Source: Molanna angustata (taxonomy: Eukaryota > Arthropoda > Insecta > Trichoptera > Molannidae). From it: DNA of 64,000 nucleotides. The stretch lies in contig OY754968.1 of NCBI GenBank assembly GCA_963576475.1, positions 15,651,116-15,715,115 of the forward strand. The letters are read 5' to 3'. Made by a program: the position numbers and the translations under genes. Shown piece by piece: positions 23,652-35,070 of this stretch; the stretch's first letter is position 1; the number at the start of each line of letters is the position of its first letter. The notes beneath the pieces were generated by a model. The model was not told the origin of the DNA. It ran no database searches and saw only the letters and a program-made list of their open reading frames with translations.

Positions 23652-23877
23652 TTTATTTTATTTTATGTAGCTTCTCGGGCAACTAACAGGTAATATGTCA
23701 AATAATTATTTAACACGCACCCAATAACAAGTTGTCACATTCTGGACACTTGAGAAATTAATCGTCTCACATATCCCAGATTGAAAACACAATTAAAAAC
23801 CGTGTCTCCACCGGAAATCGAACCCGGGACCCTTGGATCAGCAGCGAGATACCTTACCAATTGAGCCACGATGGCCC
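23652..23877 (-). mobile_element. tRNA-headed SINE, family S1, copy 2
   Basis: The minus strand carries A box TGGCTCAATTGG, B box GGGTTCGATTTCCGG, and the same body as copy 1 down to CTGTTAGTTGCCCG. Both ends match copy 1, so it is close to full length. Confidence 0.8.
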
Positions 23878-25229
23878 ACAATATGGTTTTATGATTTTGG
23901 AGTCAGTTTTTCGTGAAGCTCATAAAGACGCTTTAAATTAAGTAAATTCTTCCATTACATGATTCTTTCAAACGATTTTCTGAATTGCAATAAATATACC
24001 TATTATCAATATTATAAAATCACTCACAAAAAAGTGGGTAGCCGTAAAACTTACTTAAAAATATTTTAATTTATATTTAAGATCGATATGTGATTGCAAA
24101 TGAGTCCAATATCGGGAAGATATTTAAAAGACGAAAAAATCCACAATATTTCCTACAAAGGGAAACAAATAAGAGCCAAGAGGAATTATGTGTAGAAGTA
24201 GGAGGGAATAAGTGAGAGAAGTAATGTGTATAAGTAAACGACAGAAAAGGAGAACGTGGAACTCTGTGTTGCGAACGAAAAAAGCTTGAAATATATTGAA
24301 GAAAGAAAAATATATATTAAAAAAAAACATCTCGTATCTATTCTTTGAGATATTTGATGCTTTGACCAATATGAATTATTTTCCTTTTGTTTCATGTTGA
24401 GATCAAAGGAAATAAAATAAAATAAAATTCGATAGCGTGAAGTGCTTTCGAGAAATAAGCTGACGAATCTATGTTAAATTGACACACTGACAATGTTATA
24501 TTATAACAAATGGTTCGGAAAAACGATTGTAGGTACATAATATATTATATTATAGGTACTGACATCCTACTTTTGAATTTATTATGTATATTCACTTGAA
24601 ATAAGTATTGAAGTTTTTATATGTAGGTGGTAGCTATTATTGAAATATACTAGAGAATACATTGGACAACTTCAAGTGGTTTTATTTGACAGCGGAACTC
24701 TTCCCTTTCCCCATTCTTCCCGTCTATTCCCTTCCCCTTCAAGGCAGCGATTTTGTATATAGATAAGACATATTATGTCGATATATGTAATTGTTTCACT
24801 TCCTTCCTTTTATCGGAACGACCGTTTCGTCTCACTAGGAGCTAGGAAAGTTCGGTCAAACGGTGAAATCAAAAACCTTATGATTACGCATATCATGGAT
24901 ATTATTATCATATTATGGAGATCTGTAATATCTTAAGATATTATAGAACTCCATATAATAATTATATCCACGAAATGGGTTATCATGAGGGTTTCGATAC
25001 CACCAGCCATACTGTCGTCCTAATTAAAGGAAAATATATTTTTTATTTCATTTTGGTTAATTGTGTAAACAGACAGTTAAATTAACTTATTTTACTAAGT
25101 AATAATATAATAATATGATATTTGAGCCAATTGAGTTTACAAATTAAAACGATATCATATAAACAATAGGATGTGGTTTTGAGGTAGGGAGCAGGATAGA
25201 AAAGTATGAAACGGGGAACATGGGTACAC
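23878..25229. other. Unassigned AT-rich stretch
   Basis: No gene supported. It includes a fold-back ATTATGGAGATCTGTAATAT...ATAGAACTCCATATAAT near 24910-24960, and a CT-rich block at 24705-24745. Confidence 0.4.
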
Positions 25230-25935
25230 CACCTAACCGCGGAGCATACCTAATCATAAGCTCGACAGCCCCGGGTGGGCCTTGGCTGAATCCAGGAGGC
25301 TCCTCCATTCCCGTATATCCGTTGCTTTCGTTCTTCAGTTTCTAATACTTATTGTGGAAGCATCGGCATCGACACTGTCCATCAATCGAGTCCTTGTCTT
25401 CTTGGTCTCCTTCGACCTTATGGCACAAGAAAGTTTGAGGCGTTTTGTGGGGTTGTCGCCGTCCATTCGGATTATATGACCAGCCCATCTTAAGTGCCCT
25501 ATCTTGATGGAACTGATCACATCGGGCTCTTCATAGGTCTGTTATAGTTCCCCGTTTTATCGACGATGCCAACCATTATTTTATTTTATTGGCCCATAGA
25601 TTGTTCCAAGGATCCTTCTCTCAAAAGCCGCTATGGATCCATCAGTTTGTTTAGTCATCACCCAGGTTTCGGAAGCATACGTGAGGACCGGCTTGATGAG
25701 TGTTTTATACAGAAGAATCTTTGTGTTTCTCCTAACCAGTTTTTACCTTAGCTGCTTTTGTAGGGCGTAAAAGCATCTATTAGCATCATGATTCTTCTTC
25801 TAACTTCTTCTCGTGTATCATTGTCGCTGGTCACTGTGGAGCCGAGGTATATGAACTCTTTTATCACTTTTAAGTTGTAGTTTCCGACTGTGAATATCTG
25901 GGGAGCTGAGTTATGAGCCTTAGAAGAGATCATTA
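25230..25935 (-). pseudogene. RTE-type LINE, C-terminal fragments
   Basis: Minus-strand translation gives VIKEFIYLGSTVTSDNDT, then EEVRRRIMMLI (the Y-L-G-S segment after the RT). After a frameshift it gives IGHLRWAGHIIRMDGDNPTK and DIREWRSLL. The order is that of an RTE-type ORF, but several stops and shifts are present and the catalytic RT core is missing. Confidence 0.75.
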
Positions 25936-26072
25936 GTTTAGTTAACTAACTAACCGCAGAGCAGCGATCTCAAAATTGAGTATCTACATCCATTTATATA
26001 CAGAACAACGATCACTTTTGTTTGATTTAAGAAGTTGAAATCAACATTTATTTATCTTTTCGTATATAATTT

Positions 26073-26448
26073 CTTCTTCTTGGTCACAATCCTAGGATTG
26101 GTCTGCACCAAACACTCGATCTTTCCACTTATCGCTATCGTCCGTCAGTCTCTTCATCTCTTTGTAACTGCTACAGCGCACGTCACCGATTATCTGGTCT
26201 ATATAGTTGTTTCTGGGGCGACCTCTACAGTTACCCACATCAATCATTCCTTCGACGATGGTAAAAAGCAGGCCTGGGTGCCGGATGTTGTGGCCTATCC
26301 AAGTTGTTCTCTGTCGGGCAATTCTTTTCATAATTTGCCTTGTCTCCCCAACCCTACTTATACTTATATAATATAAACAAACATAATGCACACTGGTGGG
26401 CTTATTTACATTGGGTAATTTCTTCCAACCAACCAGGTTGTATGACAA
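26073..26448 (-). pseudogene. RTE-type LINE 3' end with GAAG tail
   Basis: Minus-strand translation gives RIARQRTTWIGHNIRHPGLL, then CRGRPRNNYIDQII, then DSDKWKDRV before the stop. This is the W-I-GH...GRPR-x-x-Y-x-DQ-I ending common to a class of insect non-LTR elements. A GAAGAAG tail (26070-26078 reversed) follows. Confidence 0.75.
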
Positions 26449-26999
26449 AATTATATATGTACATTTATCACCTTTCGTAGGCTAAATGCTGAATACATAG
26501 TTAAAAACTATTAATGTTCTCCATAGTTTTACATGCTTTTGTAATTAATTGTCATACTCTTACCACACTTATTGTTTCAAAAAAAAAAATAATATACATT
26601 TTTGTTTAGGTATACTAGATGTATTTTGTATATGTTTTTACGTCTAAATTAAATTTACTATTATTATTATTACATCACCTAAGAATGAATGCGAAAAAAA
26701 AACATAGAAAATATACATTAAACACAGAAAAATATTGAAAACAAAAAAAAGGATTGGTAAAAAACAAGGTGAGGATATCGGGATCAGGTGTATTGTGGAG
26801 GTACCTGCTCAATTTACTTTGTAGGTGGTTAAGTGGAGGCGTTCGAGGGTGAAATATCCGAGTTAAATGTTTTGTTAGTTTGTGACCTGGTTATTATTTC
26901 ACTGTTAATTATTATTTTGTTATTATCCCCTGAATTTCTATCTTGATAAGTGGTTTTGCACTGACTGTGATCGCCCTAATTAGGAATTTTTGGTTTAAT
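26449..26999. other. Unassigned AT-rich stretch
   Basis: No gene or recognised repeat. A-rich runs lie at 26580 and 26690-26760. Confidence 0.4.
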
Positions 27000-28274
27000 C
27001 CAACTGTCGATTTGTTCGAGAGAATTTATTTCTACAACGTACCAAGTCATGATACGCGAGATTTGTATGGCCATATCAAAATTTTTCATGGTCTTTTTTA
27101 TTTAAAAGTCAAAAAGCACCAACTCGGAGGCTTTGCAGCATATGTGTTCTATACATGGATTTGCTCAAAATTTGGAGTAGCTAAATTAATTAATTTTCCA
27201 ACTGTCGATTTGTTCAGGAGAACTTTGTTCTCTTAACATATCGACAATGTATCAAGCCAGAATACGCGAGAATTGTATGGAGAGGTCTACTTTTTTCACG
27301 GCTTTTCCAACTTTGAAGTCAAAAAACACCAACTTAGAGGCTTCGCAGCATATATGTTCCATACACGGATTTACTCAGAATTCGGAGTAGAACATTTCGT
27401 GTGTCTGTGTGTCCGTCCGTCCCTTATAACTTTTGATCCGCTCAATTTACAGAGCCCAAAATTTCAGAATATATACACAGTTATAGGCCTACAAAACTTT
27501 TTTACTCAGAATTTCGAATTTTTGTTTTAGTCAGGGGTTATCAACTTTTGAATTTTTACTTTATTTTTTCATATATCTCAGAAACCATAAAAGCTAGAAC
27601 GCTGAAAATTGGTACAAATATAGACAAATACAAAATCTCAAATTAATTTATTCAAAAAAATTCCAGGGTTTCTCAAACATTTTTTATTAAGAAAAATATT
27701 TTTTTTATGATAAATTTATGAGTTCAACTGCCTATATTTCCAAACTTTTTAAAAATATCGAAAAAAGCCGAAACACCCCAACTAGATAATTTAATTTTCT
27801 ATAAAAAATACAAACATTGTATTTGTACATCTCAAATTTTTTTTAACAATTTTTATAAAAATAGAATTTAGTGACGACATCGCTTCATACAATTTATATG
27901 GCAGTCGCCTATACACAATATGTAAGAAGACTTAATAGTTTGATAGGATTTTAATATCCAAACAAACATACAGAACCATCATGCTATTTTCATTTTCTGG
28001 GTAGGAAAAAAGGAACTTCCTCCATACTATCCTATCTTGACATACATACCTACATATGTTGTATAGAAAACAAAATATCTGAAAATATTCAATAATTTGT
28101 ATTTATGGGTTTATAGTTTGGTACATACTTCAACTATACATACTATCGCTATCGACAGTTGGATCTCATGTGTTACATGCAACTAGTCTATAAAAAATAT
28201 GCACAATAGCATTAGTTCAAACTTTTTTTAATAATTTTTATAAAAATTGAATTTTGTGACGACATAGTTTCATA
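27000..28274 (+). mobile_element. HINE-a copy J, old copy split by copy K
   Basis: Copy J occupies 27000-27197 and 28187-28274. The left part starts CCAACTGTCGATTTG and reaches the microsatellite position. A deletion then joins it to a segment equivalent to CTAGATAATTTAATTTT of the family. Right of copy K it resumes with CTATAAAAAAT and GTGACGACAT, and stops before the 3' end. The family sequence reads straight across the insertion point of K. Confidence 0.85.
27198..28186 (+). mobile_element. HINE-a copy K, full length, nested in copy J
   Basis: It starts CCAACTGTCGATTTG after TTTT and ends CTAG before T. Its microsatellite is reduced to a few TG units near 27400-27412. It lies in the T run of copy J between AATTTT and CTATAAAA, with no target duplication. 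Confidence 0.95.
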
Positions 28275-28462
28275 CGTCCGATGACAGATCGTAAGCCCTG
28301 TAGGTGTCTCGAGTTACTGGTTCTTCTACAATATCCCAACTTCGTCTCTATTTTGAGAAAAGTTTGTTAATAAAAATAGCATTTGACTCCCGAAAGGGAA
28401 AAAAATTCAATGTTTGCGTATATGCAATTAAAAAAATATTCAATTTACACATTTTAGATTCC
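28275..28462 (+). repeat. Dispersed repeat W, copy 3
   Basis: CGATGACAGATCGTAAGCCC and TTTGCGTATATGCAATTAAA match the other W copies. It follows the truncated end of HINE-a copy J. Confidence 0.75.
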
Positions 28463-28504
28463 CAGAAAAGAAAAAGAAGAAGATTTGATGAAATATTTCG
28501 AATA

Positions 28505-28509
28505 TATTG
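28505..28509. repeat. Target-site duplication of the BEL element, left
   Basis: TATTG here equals TATTG at 35066-35070, immediately outside the two LTRs. Five base pairs is a normal length for BEL/Pao integration. Confidence 0.85.
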
Positions 28510-28868
28510 TGGTGGAAAAGATGAAGGTATAGGGAATTACCTTGCCTCGATATTTATTTGTGCTGGTTCTGTTATCTTTTCACCACATTCACAGCACAGT
28601 ATGAAAACTTTGACACTTCACTAGTAATTCACAAGTTAATTAATTTCAGCGGATTTTGAAGATATAATTTTAAGAGCGGTGCGGTGTGGTGTGTTAGTCA
28701 AGATGACAGTTGATATAATGAGAAAATTTATATGCAACAATACTTTTTTGCATATACATAGCTGGCAGGTATGTAGGTAGGTTGTTTTTAGGCCGAGGTA
28801 AACTAGGATAGGATAGGAAAGGTGTGTGTGTGTGTGTATATGCGTGTGTACCCAACTTTGCGTAACCA
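28510..28868 (-). repeat. 3' LTR of the BEL element
   Basis: The 359-bp LTR is the downstream one in element orientation. It contains an extra CATA near 28755 relative to the other LTR and a GT-rich block at 28822-28838. Upstream, on the minus strand, AAGGCCGGGAGT is a weak candidate polypurine tract. Confidence 0.92.
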
Positions 28869-29031
28869 TAACTCCCGGCCTTGGAGTATTACTCCAACAA
28901 AAAATTCAAAAAACATATGACTCACCGGATGGTAAAAGAAGAATACAAATTTAAACAATAGAGTGAAAAATTCAAATAAACGTAAACTAACTTAAAAAAT
29001 AAAAAGAAATATTAAATTAAAAACATTTTGA

Positions 29032-30879
29032 TTATTCGGAAGGTAACGGACATAATCGAATAGCTGGTCTTAAATATGTACCATTCCGGGTTCGAACTTT
29101 TACAACTCGAATGACGTTGTCTTTTCCCGGATATATTTCCTTGACTATGCCAAGTGGCCAAGATAATTTAGGGAGATTTTCCTCTCTAATAATAACTATT
29201 TGGCCAGGTGTAATGGGTTTTGTGTACGTATTTCACTTTTCACGCATTTGTAAAGAGGTGAGATATTCTACATGCCATCGTTTCCAAAATGACTGTACTA
29301 ATTTATCGATCAACTCATATCGTTGAATGCGGGTTATTGAAATATCATCAACGTTGTAAGCGGGTATGTAATTTAGCGGAGTTAAATTTAAAAAATGCGC
29401 AGGGGTTGATGCGGCAGGATCTAAAGGATCATTGCTTAATACACAAAGCGGTCTAGAGTTCAATAAAGCCTCTATTTGAATCAATACGGTATTCATTTCT
29501 TCGTAAGTTAATACTTGTGAGCCTATGACTTTAAATAAATGTGTTTTAATACAATTAAAATTGCTTTCCCATATACCACCCATATGAGGAGAATACGGAG
29601 GATTTATTCGAAATTCTATTTTTCTAGGCGTCAATTCATGAAGTATTGCTTTATTATATTCATCGGAACAAACAAACTTATATAATTCATTTAAAATTTT
29701 ACGAGCTCCAACAAAATTTCTTCCACCGTCACATACAATGAGAGTGACAGGTCCTCTTCTGGCTATAAAACGTTTAAATGCAGCTAAGAACATTTCAGAT
29801 GAGAGATCTGAAACTAATTCTATATGTAAAGCTTTTGTTGCTAGGCAAACAAATAAACAAACATATGCCTTTTGCTTTTTAACGCCTCTTCTCTTTGCCA
29901 GAGTTACAAACACTGGACCCATGTAATCTACTCCACATTTTGCGAAACATTTTATTTCATTTACTCGAAAATCGGGTAAATTGCCCATTAACGGGAAGGT
30001 TCCTTTTGGTTTGTTTTTAAAACAAATGTTGCAAGAATGAACAATCTTACGAACCAAACTACGACCAGATAAAATCCAGTACTTCTGTCGTAATAATGCT
30101 AACAATAATGCAGGGCCTGTATGATAATGTAAATAATGATAATATTCAATAAGTAACTGAACAATACGATCTTTAGAAGGCAATAAAATTGGATGTTTCG
30201 TTTCATACATTGATGATGAATTTTGAATTCGACCACCAACTCTAAGGATATTATTATTTAAAAATGGTAAAAGTTTGCGTAATACAGGACTACTCAATTT
30301 ATTCTGTTCAAGAGAATGTATATCTTGAGCAAAATGGTTATTCTGAATGCATTTAATTACATGATTTTCAGCAGTTTCTAAGTCTGAGACCGTAATCATT
30401 CCAGACGTATTAAGTTTTCTTGTAAAACGAAGAACGTAAACAAGTATGTCTAATAATTTACTCCATTTAGAGATCCTGTTAGCGATTAAATAAATAAAGT
30501 GAGGCTCAGATTGAGTCTTAATTTGTATGAGAGCAACAGTTTTAGATTCAGGTATACTCTGATAGGCATTTTCCTTTTTAAAATTAGTCACAGGCCATTG
30601 ACTCTGTGGCAATGAGATCCAGGCTGGACCATTAAACCAATAAGAGGTTTTCAAAAATTCATTAGGAGTAACGGAGCGGGATACAATATCACTTGGATTT
30701 TCAGTTCCAGGAACATGAAACCAATTTTCTTCAGAAATAATTTCTTGAATAATTGCGGTGCGATTGGCAACGAAGGTTTGCCATCTATGCGGTGAGGAAT
30801 GTATCCATGAAAGTACAATAGTTGAATCAGAAAATGCAAACATTTTGTCAATCTTACATCTAATCTCAATAGTTGAGAG
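29032..30879 (-). pseudogene. pol: BEL pol, end of RNase H region, integrase and C-terminal domain
   Basis: The region resumes after the 154-bp insertion with FAFSDSTIVLSWIHSSPHRW. It continues to an integrase HHCC zinc module (YYHYLHYHTGPALL, then CNICFKNKPK) and the DDE core: D in GVDYMGPV, D in VCDGGRNFVGA, E in GGIWESNF. The C-terminal DUF5641-type segment has NVDDISITRIQRYELIDK and SFWKRWHVEYL. A TGA at 29233-29235 stops it after QMREK; the same frame stays open to a TAA at 29032-29034, including PGQIVIIREENLPKLSWPLG. The residue at the stop is Trp in the family and TGA is one base from TGG. It would integrate the cDNA; this copy is non-functional. Confidence 0.92.
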
Positions 30880-31045
30880 GGGGACACGGAAGGAGCCTCC
30901 ACGTAGATTGAGTTTCGGTTAACTTCGGAAAAGCAATCGGGCGTCCCTGGAAACGGCAGAATGCCGGCCAATCCTTCCACCACCGGAGCACCAACCAATA
31001 TGATGGTGTTCCGGACACGGAAAGTAAGTAAGTAATAGTTGAGAG
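30868..31045 (+). mobile_element. 154-bp tailed retroposon inserted in BEL pol, with 12-bp duplication
   Basis: AATAGTTGAGAG occurs at 30868-30879 and 31034-31045, flanking a GC-richer 154-bp insert. The insert ends in a hairpin (CGGAGCACC...GGTGTTCCG) and a tail AAAGTAAGTAAGT. The tail and target duplication mark target-primed retrotransposition on the plus strand with 5' truncation. A related piece, with GGCCAATCCTTCCACCAC, a different hairpin and a GAA tail, lies at 38611-38668. The insertion shifts the pol frame. Confidence 0.9.
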
Positions 31046-32485
31046 AACAGATTTCATTAATAATGCAAGAAGGTGTGCGGCACATAACTCTAAACGTGCT
31101 AAAGATACCTTTTTAAGTGGGGATACTTTTGACTTGGCACATAGTAGTGATACATTTGAGGCGTTAGATTCAAGTGATCCAATGCGGATATATATAACCG
31201 CCCCATAGGCACGTTCACTAGCATCTGAGAAACCAAGCAAATTGATGAATGAATCATTTACTATACCTATATGTCTTGGTATATTTATATTTGATAAGTT
31301 TTCGAGTTCACTCTGAAATTTCAACCAAATCTTATTTATATCCTCAGGAACCCATTCATCCCAAGACAATTCTCTTTTCCAACACTCTTGCACTAGAAGT
31401 TTCAAACCGATGATAACTGGAGCAAGGAGACCTAGAGGATCATATAATGATGCCATATTAGAAAGAATTAATCTTTTCGTACATACTAACGTATCTAAAG
31501 AGAGAGGTTTGATTTTAAAAGTGAAACAATCAGAGGTGGGACTCCAAGACAAACCTATAATTTTGGTTTTATCGTCAAAATCTGAATTAAAAGTAATGTG
31601 TTGGTTAACACGTAGATTATCTGGAATGTGCTTTAAAAATTGTACAGAGTTGGAAATCCACTTATTTAGACAGAAACCTCCAGAGGAAAATAAGTGAACT
31701 AAATGAGAATAAATTTGTAAAGCTTCCTCAGGTGAATTGACTGAATAAAGAAAATCATCCATATAAAAATATTTCATAGCAAGTTGTGTGATTTCAGGCA
31801 GTTTATCGCCTTCATCTGTTAAGAGTTTGCGAATGACTTTCATTGCTAAATAAGGGGAACATTTAAGCCCAAAAGAAACGCGTTGAAATTCATAAATGTC
31901 AATAGGATCTGAGTTATTAAATCTAAAAAGTATCCTTTGAAAACGTTTATGATCTGGATTCATTTTCAATTGAAAATACATTTTTTCTATGTCAGCAGAA
32001 AGAACTACCGAGTACAGGCGTAGATTTATAAGTAAATCAAAAATATTTGTTTGCAAATTAGGTCCACAATGCAATATATCATTGAGACTTTTTCCAGAGG
32101 AAGTTTTGCAACTGGCGTCTAAAACTATTCTAATTTTAGTAGTATCTTTATCAGGCCGATATACAGCTCTATGTGGTATATAATAAACACAATCTGAAGT
32201 TTGTGTATCTGTAACTTTTTTCAAAAAACCTTTGTTAATGTATTCTTGAATAGTGGCATTATAACCATATTGTAAATCTAAATTTGATTGCAACTTCTTT
32301 TCCAATGAAAGCAACCTATGTTTAGCGTTTTTTATTGAATGACCCAAAACTGTGGGACTTTCACGAAAAGGTAATGATACAGTATATCTACCCTCGTTGT
32401 CTCGCAAGACTGTTTTCTCAAAAATTTGTTCACAAAGTTGCTCGTCAGGACTTAAATACTGACGTGATGGTACAGATTCTAGTTT
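31046..32485 (-). pseudogene. pol: BEL pol, reverse transcriptase and start of RNase H
   Basis: Reading continues in frame after the TGA at 32486-32488. Recognised blocks are RIVLDASCKTSSGKSLND, SADIEKMYFQLKMNPDH (motif A Asp), FGLKCSPYLAMKVIRK (motif B) and YFYMDDFLYS, with the catalytic YMDD at 31754-31765. These are followed by LGLSWSPTSDCFTFK, SLYDPLGLLAPV and the RNase H-like LLGFSDASERAYGAVIYIR of Pao-type elements. The RT is intact over this stretch; the frame is destroyed by the insertion at 30880-31033. The order and motifs are diagnostic of BEL/Pao rather than Gypsy or Copia. Confidence 0.95.
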
Positions 32486-33329
32486 TCAAAAGTTTTGAAT
32501 CATTTCATCTAACTTATTTTTTGAATTAGAATCATCAATTGCGTGTAACGCGCGTTGAAATTGACATGATGAGAAGTTATCTATTTGCATTTCGCCCATG
32601 ATCAAATAACCAAGAGTAGTCTGTAAGGCGATCATACGAGTTTCTTTATGCGTTAATTTCCCAGGTAAAAGTAAATGCGGGAATAAACCAGCTCCGATTA
32701 TGCAATCGATACTAGCAGGAAGATTAAAATTATTATCCGCTATCGGCAAATTCTTAAAACAATCTGTCATTTCTAAGGCTGACGTAGGCAAATCATTAGT
32801 AATAGTTTCGACAACCGAAGCCTTAATATCGTAAAAGAATCTTGTATCATATCTTGAATAAATTGTAAATATAGCATATCCTAATATTGGTTTTACAGCA
32901 GACCCAATACCGTACACAAAAGCATTTTCGTACGTAATGTTTATATTAAATTTTTTACATATCTTTTCCGTTATAAAATTTGCATTTGATCCTGTATCTA
33001 TTAATGTGCGGATGGTATTTTTTTTAATTCCATTAATATATACTATAGCGGTTGGTATTACATGATAACAGTTTACATTATTGATCAACAAACAATTGTC
33101 GATTTGACATTTAGGTTCATATGGTTGATCCAAATGTCGTCGACCGATATTATTCACCGAAGTGCTCGTATTGCGGTCAGAATTGACGAATGAGGTAATA
33201 TTATCATCGTTTTTAACAATATCAGCTGCGCTAGGAACCTGTTTTGAATGATAATTATCTTTATTTTGATTATCTTCATCATCACATGTTGGTGAGGAAG
33301 GAAAATGAATCAATGAATGATGCCTTTTA
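32486..33329 (-). pseudogene. BEL protease region (DUF1758-type aspartic protease)
   Basis: The catalytic motif DTGS is at 32987-32998, within RTLIDTGSNANFITEKICKK. Downstream are IDCIIGAGLFPHLLLPGK and TTLGYLIMGEM, the standard end of BEL proteases. The last codons (DEMIQNF) are followed by TGA at 32486-32488, beyond which the same frame continues into RT, so protease and RT were one polyprotein. The upstream linker is Asp/Asn/Ser-rich. A second zinc-knuckle-like C-x2-C-x4-H stands at the start in this frame, joined to gag by the frameshift near 33340. Confidence 0.92.
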
Positions 33330-34476
33330 TTACAATAAAAGCAATTTTTTTTCCGATTTACAATTTTTTGTTAAATGAGTACCAAAACAATTTTTACATA
33401 GTGATCTTTTGTTGATTATTTTGAATCTTGTGAATACATCCAACTGTAAGATATTTTTACATGAATACAATGGATGTTTATTACATTCACACAAAAAACA
33501 TTTTGTGATATCCATTGGCGTATTATTTATAACAAATGAATGTGAATTATTATTATTTTTTCGTCGATCATTTGGTGCACTTTTGTGGAATATAACCTGC
33601 GCTCTAGAGAGAATTTTGCTTTGCTCTCTCAGAAAAGATTGTAATAATTTAAAGTTTGGAATTTTTTCATTTCTAATATGTTGCTCAAATAAATTTAACG
33701 TCTCTCTATCTAACTTAAGAAGAGCAATGTGCGTTATGATGAAATCAGGTAAATCAGAAATATCTAATAATTTTAAAGCTTCAAATGAAGAGCAAAAATT
33801 TTCTATGAAATAATCCAAATTCTTTGAACTTGATTGTGTTAAGGGTTTAAAATTAATTATTTTTTCTAAATAATGCGTAGCTAAAATTCGTGAATCCTGG
33901 AATCGATCAACAAGCCTATCCCATATACATAATATCATAATTAGATGCGACAGGAAGTATCCCAGAAATAACACTTAAAGCGGTACCTGTCAATTTTGAC
34001 ACTAAATATTGTATTTTTTCACCATTCGACAAATTAATATTGTCGTGTATTAGATCTTTGAAATTTTGATAAAATAATGGCCATTTCGTTGGATCACCAT
34101 TAAAACTAACAAGTTCCAATATTGGCAATTTGTGTGTTCTTTGAGAGTCTTTTTCAAATGATTTAATAATTGGAGGAACATAGTCAACTTTAGTTTTTAA
34201 AGATTGTTCAATATGCTTGATGTTACAGTATAATTCGTCAAGGGCTTCAATAGATTGAAAAGACGGAACATATTCTGGATTTACAGCTATTTTTCCCAAA
34301 TTTAATTCTTCTACAACTTGACAAAATTCAGAACGAATTTTATCTATCGATTGTATGCGGATAAGAAAATTAGTTTTTTCTTCAGCGGTATTTAATGATT
34401 TTGACAAGTCATAAGCTTTCTGAATAATTGCAAATAAACTTAGCCGTTTAGCTTCCAATATTTTTAAAGAAGCCAT
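33330..34476 (-). pseudogene. gag: BEL gag (DUF1759-type) with zinc knuckle, frameshifted
   Basis: It starts MASLKILEAKRLSLFAIIQK. An N-terminal helical region leads into LPILELVSFNGDPTKWPLFY and NLSNGEKIQYLVSKLTGTAL, the DUF1759 capsid-like signature of BEL elements. At about 33920-33970 the frame shifts, so the first frame ends NYDIMYMG and the next begins WDRLVDRFQDSRILATHYLE. The second part continues to Cys/His clusters CFLCECNKHPLYSC and CKNCFGTHLTKNCK. An A-run near 33345 carries another shift that ends this frame at KKLLLL. Gag would form the particle; both shifts look like decay rather than programmed frameshifting. Confidence 0.9.
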
Positions 34477-34710
34477 TATTGATTAAACAACAATAAAATT
34501 AATGAAACAAAAATTTGATTAAGTACTTAGGTACTACAATCAATGCGGGTATGTATGATATATGTAATGTAAATAGCGTATGTATAATGTTAATTTTGTA
34601 TAAAAATGTATAAATTTGATAAGTAATGCGTGAAAATTCAAGATATGCGGGACAGAGGAACAAGGAATGCGGGAAAATACAAGATATACGGGACGAAGGA
34701 CCAAGGAATA
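34477..34710 (-). other. BEL 5' leader with short tandem repeat
   Basis: Between the 5' LTR and gag. Two imperfect copies of a roughly 40-bp unit containing GCGGGACAGAGGAACAAGG lie at 34630-34705. A TGG-initial stretch 8 bases from the LTR on the minus strand could be the primer-binding site, but I cannot assign the tRNA. Confidence 0.55.
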
Positions 34711-35065
34711 TGGTGGAAAAGATGAAGGTATAGGGAATTACCTTGCCTCGATATTTATTTGTGCTGGTTCTGTAATCTTTTCACCACATTCACAGCACAG
34801 TATGAAAACTTTGACACTTCACTAGTAATTCACAAGTTAATTAATTTCAGCGGATTTTGAAGATATAATTTTAAGAGCGGTGCGGTGTGGTGTGTTAGTC
34901 AGGATGACAGTTGATATAATGAGAAAATTTATATGCAACAATACTTTTTTGCATATAGCTGGCAGGTATGTAGGTAGGTTGTTTTTAGGCCGAGGTAAAC
35001 TAGGATAGGATATGAAAGGTGTGTGTGTGTGTGTATATGCGTGTGTACCCAACTTTGCGTAACCA
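34711..35065 (-). repeat. 5' LTR of the BEL element
   Basis: The 355-bp LTR differs from the other LTR by three substitutions and lacks a CATA. In element orientation it would carry the promoter; no TATA box could be placed with confidence. Confidence 0.92.
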
Positions 35066-35070
35066 TATTG
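35066..35070. repeat. Target-site duplication of the BEL element, right
   Basis: TATTG, matching 28505-28509. Confidence 0.85.

Larger units (their letters stand above)
28510..35065 (-). mobile_element. BEL/Pao LTR retrotransposon, complete but inactivated
   Basis: The element has LTRs at 28510-28868 and 34711-35065, beginning TGGT and ending ACCA on the plus strand, with TATTG on both sides. Internal order on the minus strand is gag (DUF1759 type), zinc knuckles, aspartic protease (DUF1758 type), RT, RNase H-like, integrase and a DUF5641-type end: the BEL/Pao order, with protease and RT before integrase. No envelope-like gene was seen. The lesions are frameshifts near 33920-33970 and 33340, TGA codons at 32486-32488 and 29233-29235, and a 154-bp insertion at 30880-31033. 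The LTRs differ by three substitutions and one 4-bp indel, so integration was fairly recent. Confidence 0.95.

Noticed and set aside
33330..33360. Programmed frameshift between gag and protease
   Set aside because: A homopolymer A run is present, but no slippery heptamer with a supporting structure could be shown and another plain frameshift exists in gag; decay is simpler.
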